The notes beneath the pieces are model-generated. The model worked only from the letters and a program-made list of their open reading frames with translations, did not search any database and was not told the DNA's origin. Below, piece after piece: positions 8,000 to 16,032 of a DNA stretch of 64,000 bases (position 1 is its first letter; each line of letters starts with the position of its first letter). The position numbers and the translations under genes were made by a program. Source of the stretch: RGIG3701 sp030530205 (GTDB lineage Bacteria; Planctomycetota; Planctomycetia; Pirellulales; Thermoguttaceae); the NCBI GenBank assembly GCA_030530205.1, contig JAUMVK010000019.1:1-64000 (forward strand). The letters run 5' to 3'.

Positions 8000-9406
8000 A
8001 TGAAACGCACTCCCGCCCTGGCCGTTTTGGGCCTTTTTGTTCTTCTTGCCTCGTTTTTTCTCTCTGCGCCGGCAAACGCTCAGGGGGATTCCGCGAAAAA
8101 CTTCAACGAAAATAAAGCCCAGTTCATGGTCCCGCTCGGTGAATTGATCGCCGAAATGGAAAAAGACGCACTGGTCAAAATCACGTACTCCGACGCGGTG
8201 AAACCGTATCTCGAGGAAAAAGTCGTGATGGCACCGTGGAAATTCTGGGATGATCCGAAGCTCCGTCTGGCGTACATGCTCGCGCCGCTGGACCTGAGTT
8301 TCGAGCAGGTGGACGAGAAAACGTTCCAGATCATCGTCCCGCGGTACCACGTTCGGCCCGAGGCGGAAGCGAAAGCCCATCTGGACCGTCTGCTCCGTCA
8401 GTACTCGAACCGGGAACTCTGGGAAAAACGCGTGGAAACCCTGCGCTCGACCATCGCTGAAAAGTTCAATCTGGACCCGGTTCCGCGTGAAATCCTGAAA
8501 CCACGGCTGGGCGAAAAACGCACGTACGACGGCTACTCGGTGCGGAACGTCGCGCTGGAAATTCTGCCCGGCTACTTCGTGAACGGAAGCCTCTATGAGC
8601 CGCTGACGGACGGCAGGCACCCGGCGGTTCTTTGCCCGCACGGTCACGGGGCGTTGGGGCGTTTCGGCGAGGACCAGCAGATTCGCGCCGCAGTTCTGGC
8701 CCGCATGGGGGCGGTCGTTTTCGCGTACTCGATGTTCGCGTGGCGTGAGGAAGAATCGCCGCTCCTTCACACCGACCACAACGATCAGATTTCCGGCCCG
8801 ATGCAGACGCTGCAGACGATCCGGGCGATCGACTGGCTCGTGACGCTTCCGAATGTGGACGCGGCGAAAATCGGGATCACCGGCGCGTCGGGCGGCGGCA
8901 CGCAGACGTTCGTCGGAACGGCCATGGACCCGCGCATCACGGTCGCCGTTCCGGTCGTTATGCCGTCGGCGCATTTCTTCGGCGGCTGCCCGTGCGAGAG
9001 CGGCGTCCCGTTCCACGTTCTGAATGGGCTGACGTGCAACATCGAGATCGCGGCGATGGCCGCCCCGCGCCCGATGAAACTCATTTGCGTGACTCAGGAC
9101 TGGACGAAAAACACGCCCGAGGTCGAATTCCCTTACGTGCAGAAAATTTACGGCTACTACGGAGCACAGCAGAACGTCGAGTACGCAATCATGGACGAGC
9201 CGCACAATTACGGAGCGTCGAAACGCGCGGAGATGTACCCGTTTATGGCCAAGCATCTTGGGCTGAACATGGACCAGTGCGACGAGTCGAAAGTCACGGT
9301 AGAACCGCTCGAAACGCTGCTCTACTGGGGCCCGAACCACGAGAATTACCCGGCGGACGCGGTGCAGACGCTGGACGATTTGAAGAAGATTTTTTACAAG
9401 AAATGA
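8000..9406 (+). CDS. Secreted alpha/beta hydrolase (acetyl xylan esterase / dienelactone hydrolase-like)
   Basis: A 468-residue exported hydrolase. A signal peptide ends at ANAQ. Residues ~45-115 (VKITYSDAVKPYLEEKV ... LRLAYMLAPLDLSFEQV) look like a short STN-type domain, a low-confidence reading. The catalytic domain has the nucleophile elbow GASGGGTQ, the preceding CPHGHG strand loop, and the late EPHNYG segment supplying the histidine. Related enzymes deacetylate plant polysaccharides, consistent with a glycan-degrading role. AAAGGA precedes the start; a consensus promoter lies at 7924. The GATase1-like gene starts 19 nt after the stop, so the two are probably co-transcribed. Confidence 0.75.
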   Translation: MKRTPALAVLGLFVLLASFFLSAPANAQGDSAKNFNENKAQFMVPLGELIAEMEKDALVKITYSDAVKPYLEEKVVMAPWKFWDDPKLRLAYMLAPLDLSFEQVDEKTFQIIVPRYHVRPEAEAKAHLDRLLRQYSNRELWEKRVETLRSTIAEKFNLDPVPREILKPRLGEKRTYDGYSVRNVALEILPGYFVNGSLYEPLTDGRHPAVLCPHGHGALGRFGEDQQIRAAVLARMGAVVFAYSMFAWREEESPLLHTDHNDQISGPMQTLQTIRAIDWLVTLPNVDAAKIGITGASGGGTQTFVGTAMDPRITVAVPVVMPSAHFFGGCPCESGVPFHVLNGLTCNIEIAAMAAPRPMKLICVTQDWTKNTPEVEFPYVQKIYGYYGAQQNVEYAIMDEPHNYGASKRAEMYPFMAKHLGLNMDQCDESKVTVEPLETLLYWGPNHENYPADAVQTLDDLKKIFYKK

Positions 9407-9425
9407 TGAATTAAAGGGGAAAACG

Positions 9426-10190
9426 ATGCAAAAGACCACAAAAATTTGCTACCTTGGCGACGATTCCGTCCTTGGCGCCGCCGCCTACCTTTCCGGGATC
9501 ATGGCCCATTTCGGGATCGAATTTGACCGCGTGAACAGCGACCAGAAACCCGGCGCGGACTTCCTTGAAACGCAGTACGCCGCTTACGTTTTGAGCGACT
9601 ACCCGGCCAAAAACCTGAGCAACGCCGACTTCGCGCACCTCGAAAAGTGCGTGAAAAACGGCTCCGGCCTCGTGATGTTCGGTGGCTGGGAGAGCTACTT
9701 CGGCCGACTGGGCGAGTACCACACGACCGTCCTGAAGGAGATCCTTCCGGTGGAAATGCTCGACGCGGATGACCGTCGGAATTACGCCCAGCCCGTTCTG
9801 GTCGTTCCGGCGGATGGAAAGGCGGATTCCCCGATTCTTGCGGGCCTGCCGTGGAACACGCCGCCGGGAGTGGGCGGTTTCAATGAGTTCCGACCGAAAA
9901 AAGACGCCGAGGTCATTCTTCAGGCCGTGCGTTTTGGCGTGACGCAGGAGAAGCAGTACTTCCAGTTCGAAATTCAGGCGAAAACGCCGCTTTTGGTGAC
10001 CGGAACGTACGGCGCGGGCCGAACGGTGGCTCTCGGAACGGACGTGGCTCCGCACTGGGTCGGCGGCTTCGTCGATTGGGGTACGCCGCGCATTACGCAG
10101 GACGTTCCCGGCGGGGATTTCGTCGATATTGGGTGCGACTACGCGAAATTCTTCCGGAATATTCTCCTCTGGGCAAAGAAAGAGATTTGA
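9426..10190 (+). CDS. Glutamine amidotransferase-like (GATase1-like, DUF1355-type) protein
   Basis: A 254-residue cytoplasmic protein with no signal peptide. Motifs KICYLGDD, the YAAYVLSDYP strand-turn, GLVMFGGWESYFG, and TYGAGRTVALGTDVAPHW fit the class I glutamine amidotransferase-like family seen mainly in Planctomycetes and related phyla. A nucleophilic cysteine at the canonical elbow is not apparent (GGWES lies near there), so amidotransferase activity is doubtful. AAGGGG precedes the start, and the gene follows the hydrolase in a likely operon. Its role may be in handling the product of the hydrolase, but that is guesswork. Confidence 0.65.
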   Translation: MQKTTKICYLGDDSVLGAAAYLSGIMAHFGIEFDRVNSDQKPGADFLETQYAAYVLSDYPAKNLSNADFAHLEKCVKNGSGLVMFGGWESYFGRLGEYHTTVLKEILPVEMLDADDRRNYAQPVLVVPADGKADSPILAGLPWNTPPGVGGFNEFRPKKDAEVILQAVRFGVTQEKQYFQFEIQAKTPLLVTGTYGAGRTVALGTDVAPHWVGGFVDWGTPRITQDVPGGDFVDIGCDYAKFFRNILLWAKKEI

Positions 10191-10191
10191 G

Positions 10192-10240
10192 CGTTCAAAA
10201 GCGGTTTTTCGTTTTTGACCTGATGAACGTTTCTTTTTTC
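10192..10240 (+). terminator. Possible terminator after the GATase1-like gene
   Basis: CGTTCA (10192-10197) pairs with TGAACG (10224-10229) and is followed by a T-rich run (TTTCTTTTTT). The stem is short and the loop large, so strength is uncertain. Confidence 0.4.
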
Positions 10241-10264
10241 CCTTGAGGATCCCAGGCGAATCCC

Positions 10265-12325
10265 ATGCAAACTCACACCTTGATCATCGGCTCCGGCGCG
10301 GCGGGGCTTGCGGCTGCGATCCAGCTTCATCGGCGCGGAATTACGGACGTTTTGATCGCGACGGAATCGCTCGCCGGCGGAACGTCCATTAATACCGGGA
10401 GCGACAAACAGACGTACTACAAACTCTCGCTTTGCGGCGCGGACGCCGACTCCGTGCGGAGTATGGCCGAGACGTACTTCGCGGGCGGAAGCATGCACGG
10501 CGACCTGGCGTTGGCCGAGGCCGCCAATTCGGTGCGCGCGTTCATGAATCTCGTCGAGCTGGGGATCCCGTTCCCGACGGACGAGTTTGGCCAGTTTGTC
10601 GGCTACAAAACGGACCATGACCCCCGCCAGCGCGCGACCTCCATCGGGCCGTACACGTCACGGGAGATGTGCCGGGCGATGATCCGCGAGGTGCAAAAAC
10701 TCGGCGTTCCCATCCGCGAGCGCTGGTACGTCAAGGAATTGCTCGTCGATTACGACCCGGTTGAGAAAACGGGCGAAAATCCAGTAACGGGCCGCGTGCG
10801 CGGAGCGGTTTTTTTCGTCGGAAACTCGGAAGAAACCGTGACGGTCGAGGCGCGGAACGTCATTTTCGCCGTCGGCGGACCGGGTGGTTTGTACCGGACG
10901 AGCGTTTACCCGAAAGTGCACACGGGGGCAATCGGCGTCGCGCTGGCGGCGGGGGCCTGCGCCCAAAATCTCCCCGAGTCCCAGTTCGGCCTGGCGTCGA
11001 TCGGATTCCGCTGGAACGTTTCCGGGACGTACATGCAGTGCGTGCCGCGTTTTGTGAGTACGGCCCCGGACGGCGTTTCCGACGAGCGCGAGTTTCTCGA
11101 AGAGTATGCCGAGCGGCCGGGCGAGATGCTTCCGCTCGTTTTTCTGAAAGGCTACCAGTGGCCCTTCGACTCGCGGAAAACCCGAATCCGGGACGGGGCG
11201 GGCGTCGTGCGCGACTTTGGCTCTTCCATGATCGATATATGGGTGTACGTCGAGACGGTCTTGCGGGGCCGGCGTGTCTGGCTCGATTTTACCCGAAATC
11301 CGGCGGGGTTTTCGCGTCAGGCCGTGGGGCCCGAAGCGTGGGACTACCTGGCGAAAAGCGGGGCGGCTGACCTTCCGACCCCCCTGGCGAGGCTGGAAAA
11401 AATGAATCCTGCCGCGATCGAGATGTACGCGGAGCACGGGATCAATATTCGGAACGAAAAACTCGAAGTGGCCGTCTGCGCCCAGCACAATAACGGGGGG
11501 CTTGCGGCCGACGTGAACTGGGAATCCGTGAATATTCGTGGCCTTTTTCCGATCGGCGAGGTGAACGGCTCCCACGGCGTGTACCGCCCTGGCGGCTCGG
11601 CCCTGAATGCGGGGCAGGTCGGTGCGATTCGGGCCGCGGGGAAGATCAAAGCGGACTCAGAAGAACAAGAAGCCTCCCCTGAAAGGGGAGGTGGCGTACA
11701 CTTCCCATTTAAAGGCTCCCCTGAAAGGGGGGCTGGCTCGCAAAGCGAGACTGGGGGGTTCCAAAATCAGGAAGGATTTTCACCCATTTCGGAACCCCTC
11801 CGGCCCTTCGGGCCACCTCCCCTTTCAGGGGAGGCTTGTCGCGTAAACGGTCCCCTTCCCCTTTCAGGGGAGGCTTTAAAAGCCATACGCGAAGAACTCC
11901 AGGCTCGTATGACACTCGCGGGGGGCTTTCTGCGTCGGCCCGAAGTGGTCGAGCGTGCGCTTCTCGAAACACGCCAGCAGCGCAAGGCGGTGGGTTCTGT
12001 CGGCATGACGGCGCACCGGAACGTGTACCTGCTTCTGACGCAGGAGGTTTACCTCGAGGCGATCCGGTTCCAGCTCACCAGCGGCGTGGGAAGCCGGGGG
12101 TCGGCCATCGTGCTGAGTGATTCGACCGGGGAACCGCAAAATATGCTGGAACTCGACGGCCAGCCGGTCTCCATCGTGCGGGAAAACGAGGATTTCCGGA
12201 ACTTCACGCAGGAAACGTGGTTTGACCCGTTCGACGGGACCGTCCGCAACCGGTGGGTCCCAAGGCGTGAGATCCCGAACCCGGACTCCTGGTTCGAAAA
12301 CGTCTGGCAGAAGAACAGAAAATGA
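10265..12325 (+). CDS. FAD-dependent oxidoreductase (fumarate reductase/succinate dehydrogenase flavoprotein-like) with an in-frame repeat insertion
   Basis: A 686-residue flavoprotein. It starts with the dinucleotide-binding motif GSGAAGLAAA (residues ~8-17), followed by GGTSINTGSDKQ, the NVIFAVGGPGGLY strand and VYRPGGSALNAGQVGAIRAA, all typical of FAD_binding_2 proteins. Residues ~470-538 (Gly/Pro/Arg-rich: SPERGGG, SPERGAGSQSETGG, PFGPPPLSGEA) are the translation of a family B palindromic repeat cluster. Family-like sequence resumes at LKAIREELQ, a C-terminal helical domain. Without the insert the protein would be ~617 residues, a normal size. The insert sits at the domain boundary and keeps the frame open. 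The ribosome-binding site is weak. Substrate unknown. Confidence 0.75.
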   Translation: MQTHTLIIGSGAAGLAAAIQLHRRGITDVLIATESLAGGTSINTGSDKQTYYKLSLCGADADSVRSMAETYFAGGSMHGDLALAEAANSVRAFMNLVELGIPFPTDEFGQFVGYKTDHDPRQRATSIGPYTSREMCRAMIREVQKLGVPIRERWYVKELLVDYDPVEKTGENPVTGRVRGAVFFVGNSEETVTVEARNVIFAVGGPGGLYRTSVYPKVHTGAIGVALAAGACAQNLPESQFGLASIGFRWNVSGTYMQCVPRFVSTAPDGVSDEREFLEEYAERPGEMLPLVFLKGYQWPFDSRKTRIRDGAGVVRDFGSSMIDIWVYVETVLRGRRVWLDFTRNPAGFSRQAVGPEAWDYLAKSGAADLPTPLARLEKMNPAAIEMYAEHGINIRNEKLEVAVCAQHNNGGLAADVNWESVNIRGLFPIGEVNGSHGVYRPGGSALNAGQVGAIRAAGKIKADSEEQEASPERGGGVHFPFKGSPERGAGSQSETGGFQNQEGFSPISEPLRPFGPPPLSGEACRVNGPLPLSGEALKAIREELQARMTLAGGFLRRPEVVERALLETRQQRKAVGSVGMTAHRNVYLLLTQEVYLEAIRFQLTSGVGSRGSAIVLSDSTGEPQNMLELDGQPVSIVRENEDFRNFTQETWFDPFDGTVRNRWVPRREIPNPDSWFENVWQKNRK
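11671..11877 (-). repeat. Repeat family B, copy 2, inserted in frame inside the FAD oxidoreductase gene
   Basis: About 207 bp (69 codons) bounded by CCCCTGAAAGGGG-type palindromes. A perfect 25-bp inverted repeat pairs 11671-11695 with 11812-11836. Interior modules match copy 1 at 6222-6346 on the opposite strand (GGCCCTTCGGGCC, TTTCGGAACCCC, GGCTGGCTCGCAAAGCGAGA). A further half-unit follows at 11855-11877. Confidence 0.85.
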
Positions 12326-12378
12326 ACCTTTTTGTAGAATTCAAACCAAAAACTGAGCGCGTGCCGATTTAAAATTTC

Positions 12379-12498
12379 ATTTAAACACGGATTTCCACGG
12401 ATTAAAAGGATTTACACAGATTTTTAAAAAGGAAATAGAAAATCTTTCCGGAAGAAATCCTGCTAATCCATTTAATCCGTGGAAATCCGTGTTTAAAT
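12379..12498. repeat. Repeat family C, copy 2 (120-bp palindromic element)
   Basis: Same terminal arms as copy 1 (ATTTAAACACGGATTT inverted at the far end), with a shorter middle, located between the FAD oxidoreductase and the DUF1080 gene. Confidence 0.85.
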
Positions 12499-12573
12499 CT
12501 CGCTTTGAAGCGGGACTGGTTCGGCATTTACCCCACAGTCCCTTCCAAATTTTTTTAGTTAAAGGATTTTTTT

Positions 12574-13488
12574 ATGAACACGATTTCCTCGCTTCTTTTG
12601 TTTACCGCCCTTTCGTGGACGCTTCCCTCTTCCGAAATGACCGCCGACGGCTGGATCGCGCTTTTCGACGGCGAAACTACATTCGGCTGGACCTCCGAGA
12701 CGCCGGATTCCTGGCTTGTCGAGGAAAACGCTTTGTTCGGCGTTGGTCCCGCGAAAATCGCCACGACCACCGAATTCAAAAACGGGAAGGTCCAGTACGA
12801 AGTCCGCCGCGCAGACTGCGAGCCGTGGGAGAAAAAAGAGGCCGAGCTGAAAGATGGCGCGTTCGCGCTGGAAGTGCCGGACGGTCAGGGCTGGAAGTTC
12901 CGGAACGTCTTCTTCAAACCCGAGGGGATGGAGTCGATTTTCAACGGCGAAAACCTCGACGGCTGGAAAACCTACCCCGAAATGGACGGGAAATTCACGG
13001 TCAACGCGGCTGAAAAGCGGATCGAGGCGAAAAACGGCCTTGGAATGCTCGAAACGGCCGGCGCGTACGGCGATTTCGTCTTCCAGGGCGCGGTCTCGCT
13101 TCAGCCGAACGTGAACTCGGGCTTCTTTTTCCGCTGCATTCCCGGAGATAAACTGATGGGCTACGAGTGCCAGCTGAACAATTCGATCGAGGGCGGCGAC
13201 CGCACGAAACCTGCGGATTGCGGCTCGGGCGGGATTTTCCGCCGGACGGTGGCCCGCTACGTGATCGCGACCGACCCGGAAATGTTCTACGTGACGATCA
13301 TCGCCCGCGGGGCGCACATTTCCACGTGGGTGAACGGCCTTCAGCAGACGGACTGGACGGACGACCGCAAGCCGAATGAAAACCCGCGCCGCGGGCTGCG
13401 TGTCGAGCCGGGGACGATCATGCTTCAGGCCCACGACGCCACGACGGATTGCTGGTTTAAGGAAATGAAGATCGGGAAGTGGGACTAA
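12574..13488 (+). CDS. DUF1080 protein (3-keto-disaccharide hydrolase-like), two copies of the fold
   Basis: A 304-residue protein of the concanavalin-like DUF1080 family, members of which hydrolyse 3-keto-glycosides or bind glycans. Two lectin-type openings are visible: GWIALFDGETTFGWTSE (residues ~24-40) and GMESIFNGENLDGWKTY (~112-128), then SGFFFRCIPG, YECQLNN and a closing WFKEMKIGKWD. The first half appears truncated relative to the second. A short hydrophobic N-terminus suggests export. AAAGGA precedes the start. It neighbours dehydrogenase, isomerase-like and oxidoreductase genes used in keto-sugar metabolism. A hairpin shared with the other DUF1080 gene (58934-59749) lies downstream. 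Confidence 0.85.
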   Translation: MNTISSLLLFTALSWTLPSSEMTADGWIALFDGETTFGWTSETPDSWLVEENALFGVGPAKIATTTEFKNGKVQYEVRRADCEPWEKKEAELKDGAFALEVPDGQGWKFRNVFFKPEGMESIFNGENLDGWKTYPEMDGKFTVNAAEKRIEAKNGLGMLETAGAYGDFVFQGAVSLQPNVNSGFFFRCIPGDKLMGYECQLNNSIEGGDRTKPADCGSGGIFRRTVARYVIATDPEMFYVTIIARGAHISTWVNGLQQTDWTDDRKPNENPRRGLRVEPGTIMLQAHDATTDCWFKEMKIGKWD

Positions 13489-13509
13489 AAAACCGGGAGT
13501 AAATCACCA

Positions 13510-13542
13510 GGCGAGCGGGGTCAGTGATGACCCCGTATTTTT
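13510..13542 (+). terminator. Intrinsic terminator after DUF1080 gene (hairpin family H, copy 2)
   Basis: GGCGAG leader, 8-bp stem CGGGGTCA / TGACCCCG, GTGA loop, then T followed by ATTTTT. A near-identical 27-nt unit follows the second DUF1080 gene at 58904-58930, and a covarying relative follows dfx. Confidence 0.7.
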
Positions 13543-13575
13543 AAGCAAATGGGGAAATATCCCACCAAAATCATT

Positions 13576-14511
13576 CTAAAAAATATTCTTCTTCATCGCA
13601 TCGTACGCCAGCTTCAGAAGCTCCGGCGTGTCGTGGTTTTCGCAGAACGGTTTGTTGAAAATCTCCAGCGAGTACGTACCGGAAAAACCGATCTCGTCGA
13701 GCAGGGCACTCACTTCTTTTAGCGGCGCGGCGCCCTCGCCCGGCAAAACACGGTCCGAGTCCTGCAAGCTCAGGCGTTCCCGCCCGCCGGGCCAGTCGTT
13801 CCAGTGGAAATTCGGAAGCTGACGGCCATTGAGCTGACGCAGCGAGGCGAAATCGTTCCCGCCGCGGTAAAGGTGGTAAACGTCCAGCAGAAGCGAGGCG
13901 CGTGGGTGGGCCGCCTCGGTCGTGATCCAGACCGCGTCGGAGAGTTTCATCAGCGTCGGGCCCGCGCCCCAGATTTCGAGCTGGGGAGTGATCTCAAACT
14001 GGTCGCCCAGTTCGAGGACCGCCCGGTAACGCTCCGCAATGTCCGCGAGCGGAATGCCCGGTTTGTTGTAGATCCCGGACGGCGAGGCGGCCAGCGCGGA
14101 ACCGCCCAGCGCCTTCATCTGTTCCATCGCCCGGCGCATTTCGTCGAGCGCTTTCTGCCGGACCTCTTCTTCCGGGTGCCCCCACTGAATGAAATTGATC
14201 CCGCCCACGACGCGCATGCCGCAGTCGTCGAGCTGCTTCCTCAGCGTGGCCAGCGTACCGCCGGAGGCCAGGAACCGGTCCACGTCCCGGAACCATATCT
14301 CGATGTTCCGGAAACCCGCCTCATGCGCAAGGCGGATCTGCTCGTCGATCGGGAGGTTTTTGTAGATGATCGTCGCCGTATTCAGCGCGATTCGGTCTTC
14401 CTTCGGGTTTGGCGCGGCAGTCTCCTCATCGGCGCAAAGGCGCGCGGTAGCGCAGGCGGCCAAAGCGAGGGCGGAAACGGAAGATTTCAGAACGGTTCGG
14501 CGAGTAAGCAT
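13576..14511 (-). CDS. Secreted sugar phosphate isomerase/epimerase-like TIM-barrel protein (Tat signal)
   Basis: A 311-residue xylose isomerase-like TIM barrel. The N-terminus has a twin-arginine motif (TRRTVLKSS) followed by a hydrophobic stretch ending LAAC, which also fits a lipobox. Barrel features include GFRNIEIWFRD, RVVGGINF, QLEIWGAG, LLLDVYHLYRGG and NFHWNDWPG, with acidic and histidine residues placed as metal ligands. The start at 14511 is favoured because the longer reading frame runs back into a family B repeat. AAGG lies just upstream. The family is common in Planctomycetes beside Gfo/Idh/MocA and DUF1080 genes; substrate unknown. Confidence 0.75.
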   Translation of the reverse strand: MLTRRTVLKSSVSALALAACATARLCADEETAAPNPKEDRIALNTATIIYKNLPIDEQIRLAHEAGFRNIEIWFRDVDRFLASGGTLATLRKQLDDCGMRVVGGINFIQWGHPEEEVRQKALDEMRRAMEQMKALGGSALAASPSGIYNKPGIPLADIAERYRAVLELGDQFEITPQLEIWGAGPTLMKLSDAVWITTEAAHPRASLLLDVYHLYRGGNDFASLRQLNGRQLPNFHWNDWPGGRERLSLQDSDRVLPGEGAAPLKEVSALLDEIGFSGTYSLEIFNKPFCENHDTPELLKLAYDAMKKNIF

Positions 14512-14559
14512 GGGGGGAACCTTTTTAAGAAAGAAAATTCTTGAGTGTGAATGGAATTG

Positions 14560-14680
14560 AAGGCCCCATCCTCGAGGGGGCTGGCTCGCGAAGCGAGACT
14601 GGGGGAGTTTAGTGGAAACGTCCATCAACTCCCCCCGGCGCTAACGCGCCACCCCCCTCAAAGAGGGTGGCTTTTTAATC
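14560..14680. repeat. Repeat family B, copy 3
   Basis: Contains the GGCTGGCTCGCGAAGCGAGA module followed by CTGGGGGAGTTT, ends with CCTCAAAGAGGGTGGC, and lies between the TIM-barrel gene start and the serC stop. The outer halves (CCTCGAGGGGG and CCCCTCAAAGAGGGTGG) form inverted arms. Confidence 0.75.
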
Positions 14681-14684
14681 ATTT

Positions 14685-15770
14685 TCAGGCGTTTTTCTGC
14701 GCGAAGTCTTTCATGAACTCGGCGAGTTTTTCAACGCCTTCCAGCGGCATCGCGTTGTAGATCGAAGCGCGGAAACCACCGACGCTGCGGTGACCTTTGA
14801 GCGATTCCAGACCCAGCGCCTTCGCTTCGGCCAGGAATTTGTCGTTCAGGTCGTCGGTCGGCATCTTGAACGGAACGTTCATCAGCGAGCGGCATTCCGG
14901 TTTGGCGTGGCCAAGGTAGAAACCATTGGATCCGTCGATCACGTCGTACAGGAGCTTCGCTTTCTTCTGGTTCAGTTCGTACAGTTTGTCCACACCGCCG
15001 ATCGTGTTCAGGATCCAGTCGGTCACGAGTTTCACGACGTAAATCGAGAAGCACGGAGGCGTGTTCAGCATGGAGCCATTTTCGGCCATTTTCTTGTAGG
15101 AAAGAACACCGAGAAGACCGTCGGCGGAATTTTCGACGAGGTCATCGCGCATCACGACGATCGTCACACCGGCCGGGCCGCAGTTTTTCTGGGCGCAGGC
15201 ATAAATGCAGCCGTACTTGCTGATGTCGATCGGCTTGTACATGAATTCGCTTGAAGCGTCCACGATGATCGGGACGTTACCGGTGTTCGGCTCGGTCTTG
15301 AACTGCACACCCTGGATCGTTTCGTTGGAAGTGTAATACACGTAACGGGCGTTTGGGTCAAGGTCCAGCTCACTGTCTGCCGGAGTGCGTTTGAAGCCTT
15401 CAGCGCTTCCGTCCCACGCGCAGCGGAGCGTACCCTGGGATTTGCCTTCTTTGAAAGCTTTGGTGCTCCAGGTACCGGTGCAGATGTAATCCGCGGAGCC
15501 GCCTTTCAGGAGGTTCATCGGGAGCATACCGAACTGGAGGTACGCGCCGCCCTGGAGGAAGAGGACTTTATAATTATCCGGGATATTCATCACTTTGCGA
15601 AGATTGGCTTCACAAGCGTCGATGATGGCCTGGAAAGTCTTGGAACGGTGGCTGATTTCGAGGATGGAAATACCAACACCCGGCAAAGCGAGAAGATCAC
15701 GCTGGGCTTCTTCAAGGACTTGCAGCGGCAGAACAGCCGGACCGGCGGAAAAGTTGAACACACGTTCCAT
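14685..15770 (-). CDS. serC: Phosphoserine aminotransferase
   Basis: Converts 3-phosphohydroxypyruvate and glutamate to phosphoserine in serine (and pyridoxine) biosynthesis. The 361-residue length is standard. The N-terminal signature VFNFSAGPAVLP is intact, as are EISHRSKTF, LFLQGGAYLQF, the PLP lysine K195 in CAQKNCGPAG, and the C-terminal GHRSVGGFRASIYNA. The start at 15770 is set by AAGGAG 8 nt upstream; a longer in-frame start at 15842 has no support. A promoter is visible at 15848-15875. Confidence 0.96.
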   Translation of the reverse strand: MERVFNFSAGPAVLPLQVLEEAQRDLLALPGVGISILEISHRSKTFQAIIDACEANLRKVMNIPDNYKVLFLQGGAYLQFGMLPMNLLKGGSADYICTGTWSTKAFKEGKSQGTLRCAWDGSAEGFKRTPADSELDLDPNARYVYYTSNETIQGVQFKTEPNTGNVPIIVDASSEFMYKPIDISKYGCIYACAQKNCGPAGVTIVVMRDDLVENSADGLLGVLSYKKMAENGSMLNTPPCFSIYVVKLVTDWILNTIGGVDKLYELNQKKAKLLYDVIDGSNGFYLGHAKPECRSLMNVPFKMPTDDLNDKFLAEAKALGLESLKGHRSVGGFRASIYNAMPLEGVEKLAEFMKDFAQKNA

Positions 15771-15847
15771 TGAGTAACTCCTTAAATTGATTGGTGATGT
15801 TAATGACCCAGTATTTACGCAAACACTTGGGGATATTATCAAAACAT

Positions 15848-15875
15848 ATTATACCACATTCCGGGATTTTGTCCA
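15848..15875 (-). promoter_or_regulatory. Sigma70-type promoter of serC
   Basis: TGGACA (15870-15875), 16-nt spacer, perfect TATAAT (15848-15853), about 80 nt before the serC start codon. Confidence 0.65.
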
Positions 15876-16032
15876 GTGGGGGAGAAAATGAGGAAATCTT
15901 TGTTTTTCGATTAAGATACGTAAAATGCGTAAAATTTTCTGGTTCTGTTGTTTATTCTAATAATAACGAAACTTCCGGTCGATACAGTAAAAACGATTAC
16001 ACTGTATTTCACGCCAAAACAGGACTGAAATC

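Noticed and set aside
7979..9439. A 486-codon open frame on the minus strand
   Set aside because: It lies exactly opposite the alpha/beta hydrolase, is Arg/His/Val-rich, and has no motif or ribosome-binding site. The G/C-rich third codon positions of the real gene keep the opposite frame open.
11607..12006. Several short open frames with peptides such as SPERGGGPKGRRG
   Set aside because: They are translations of family B repeats, not conserved genes.
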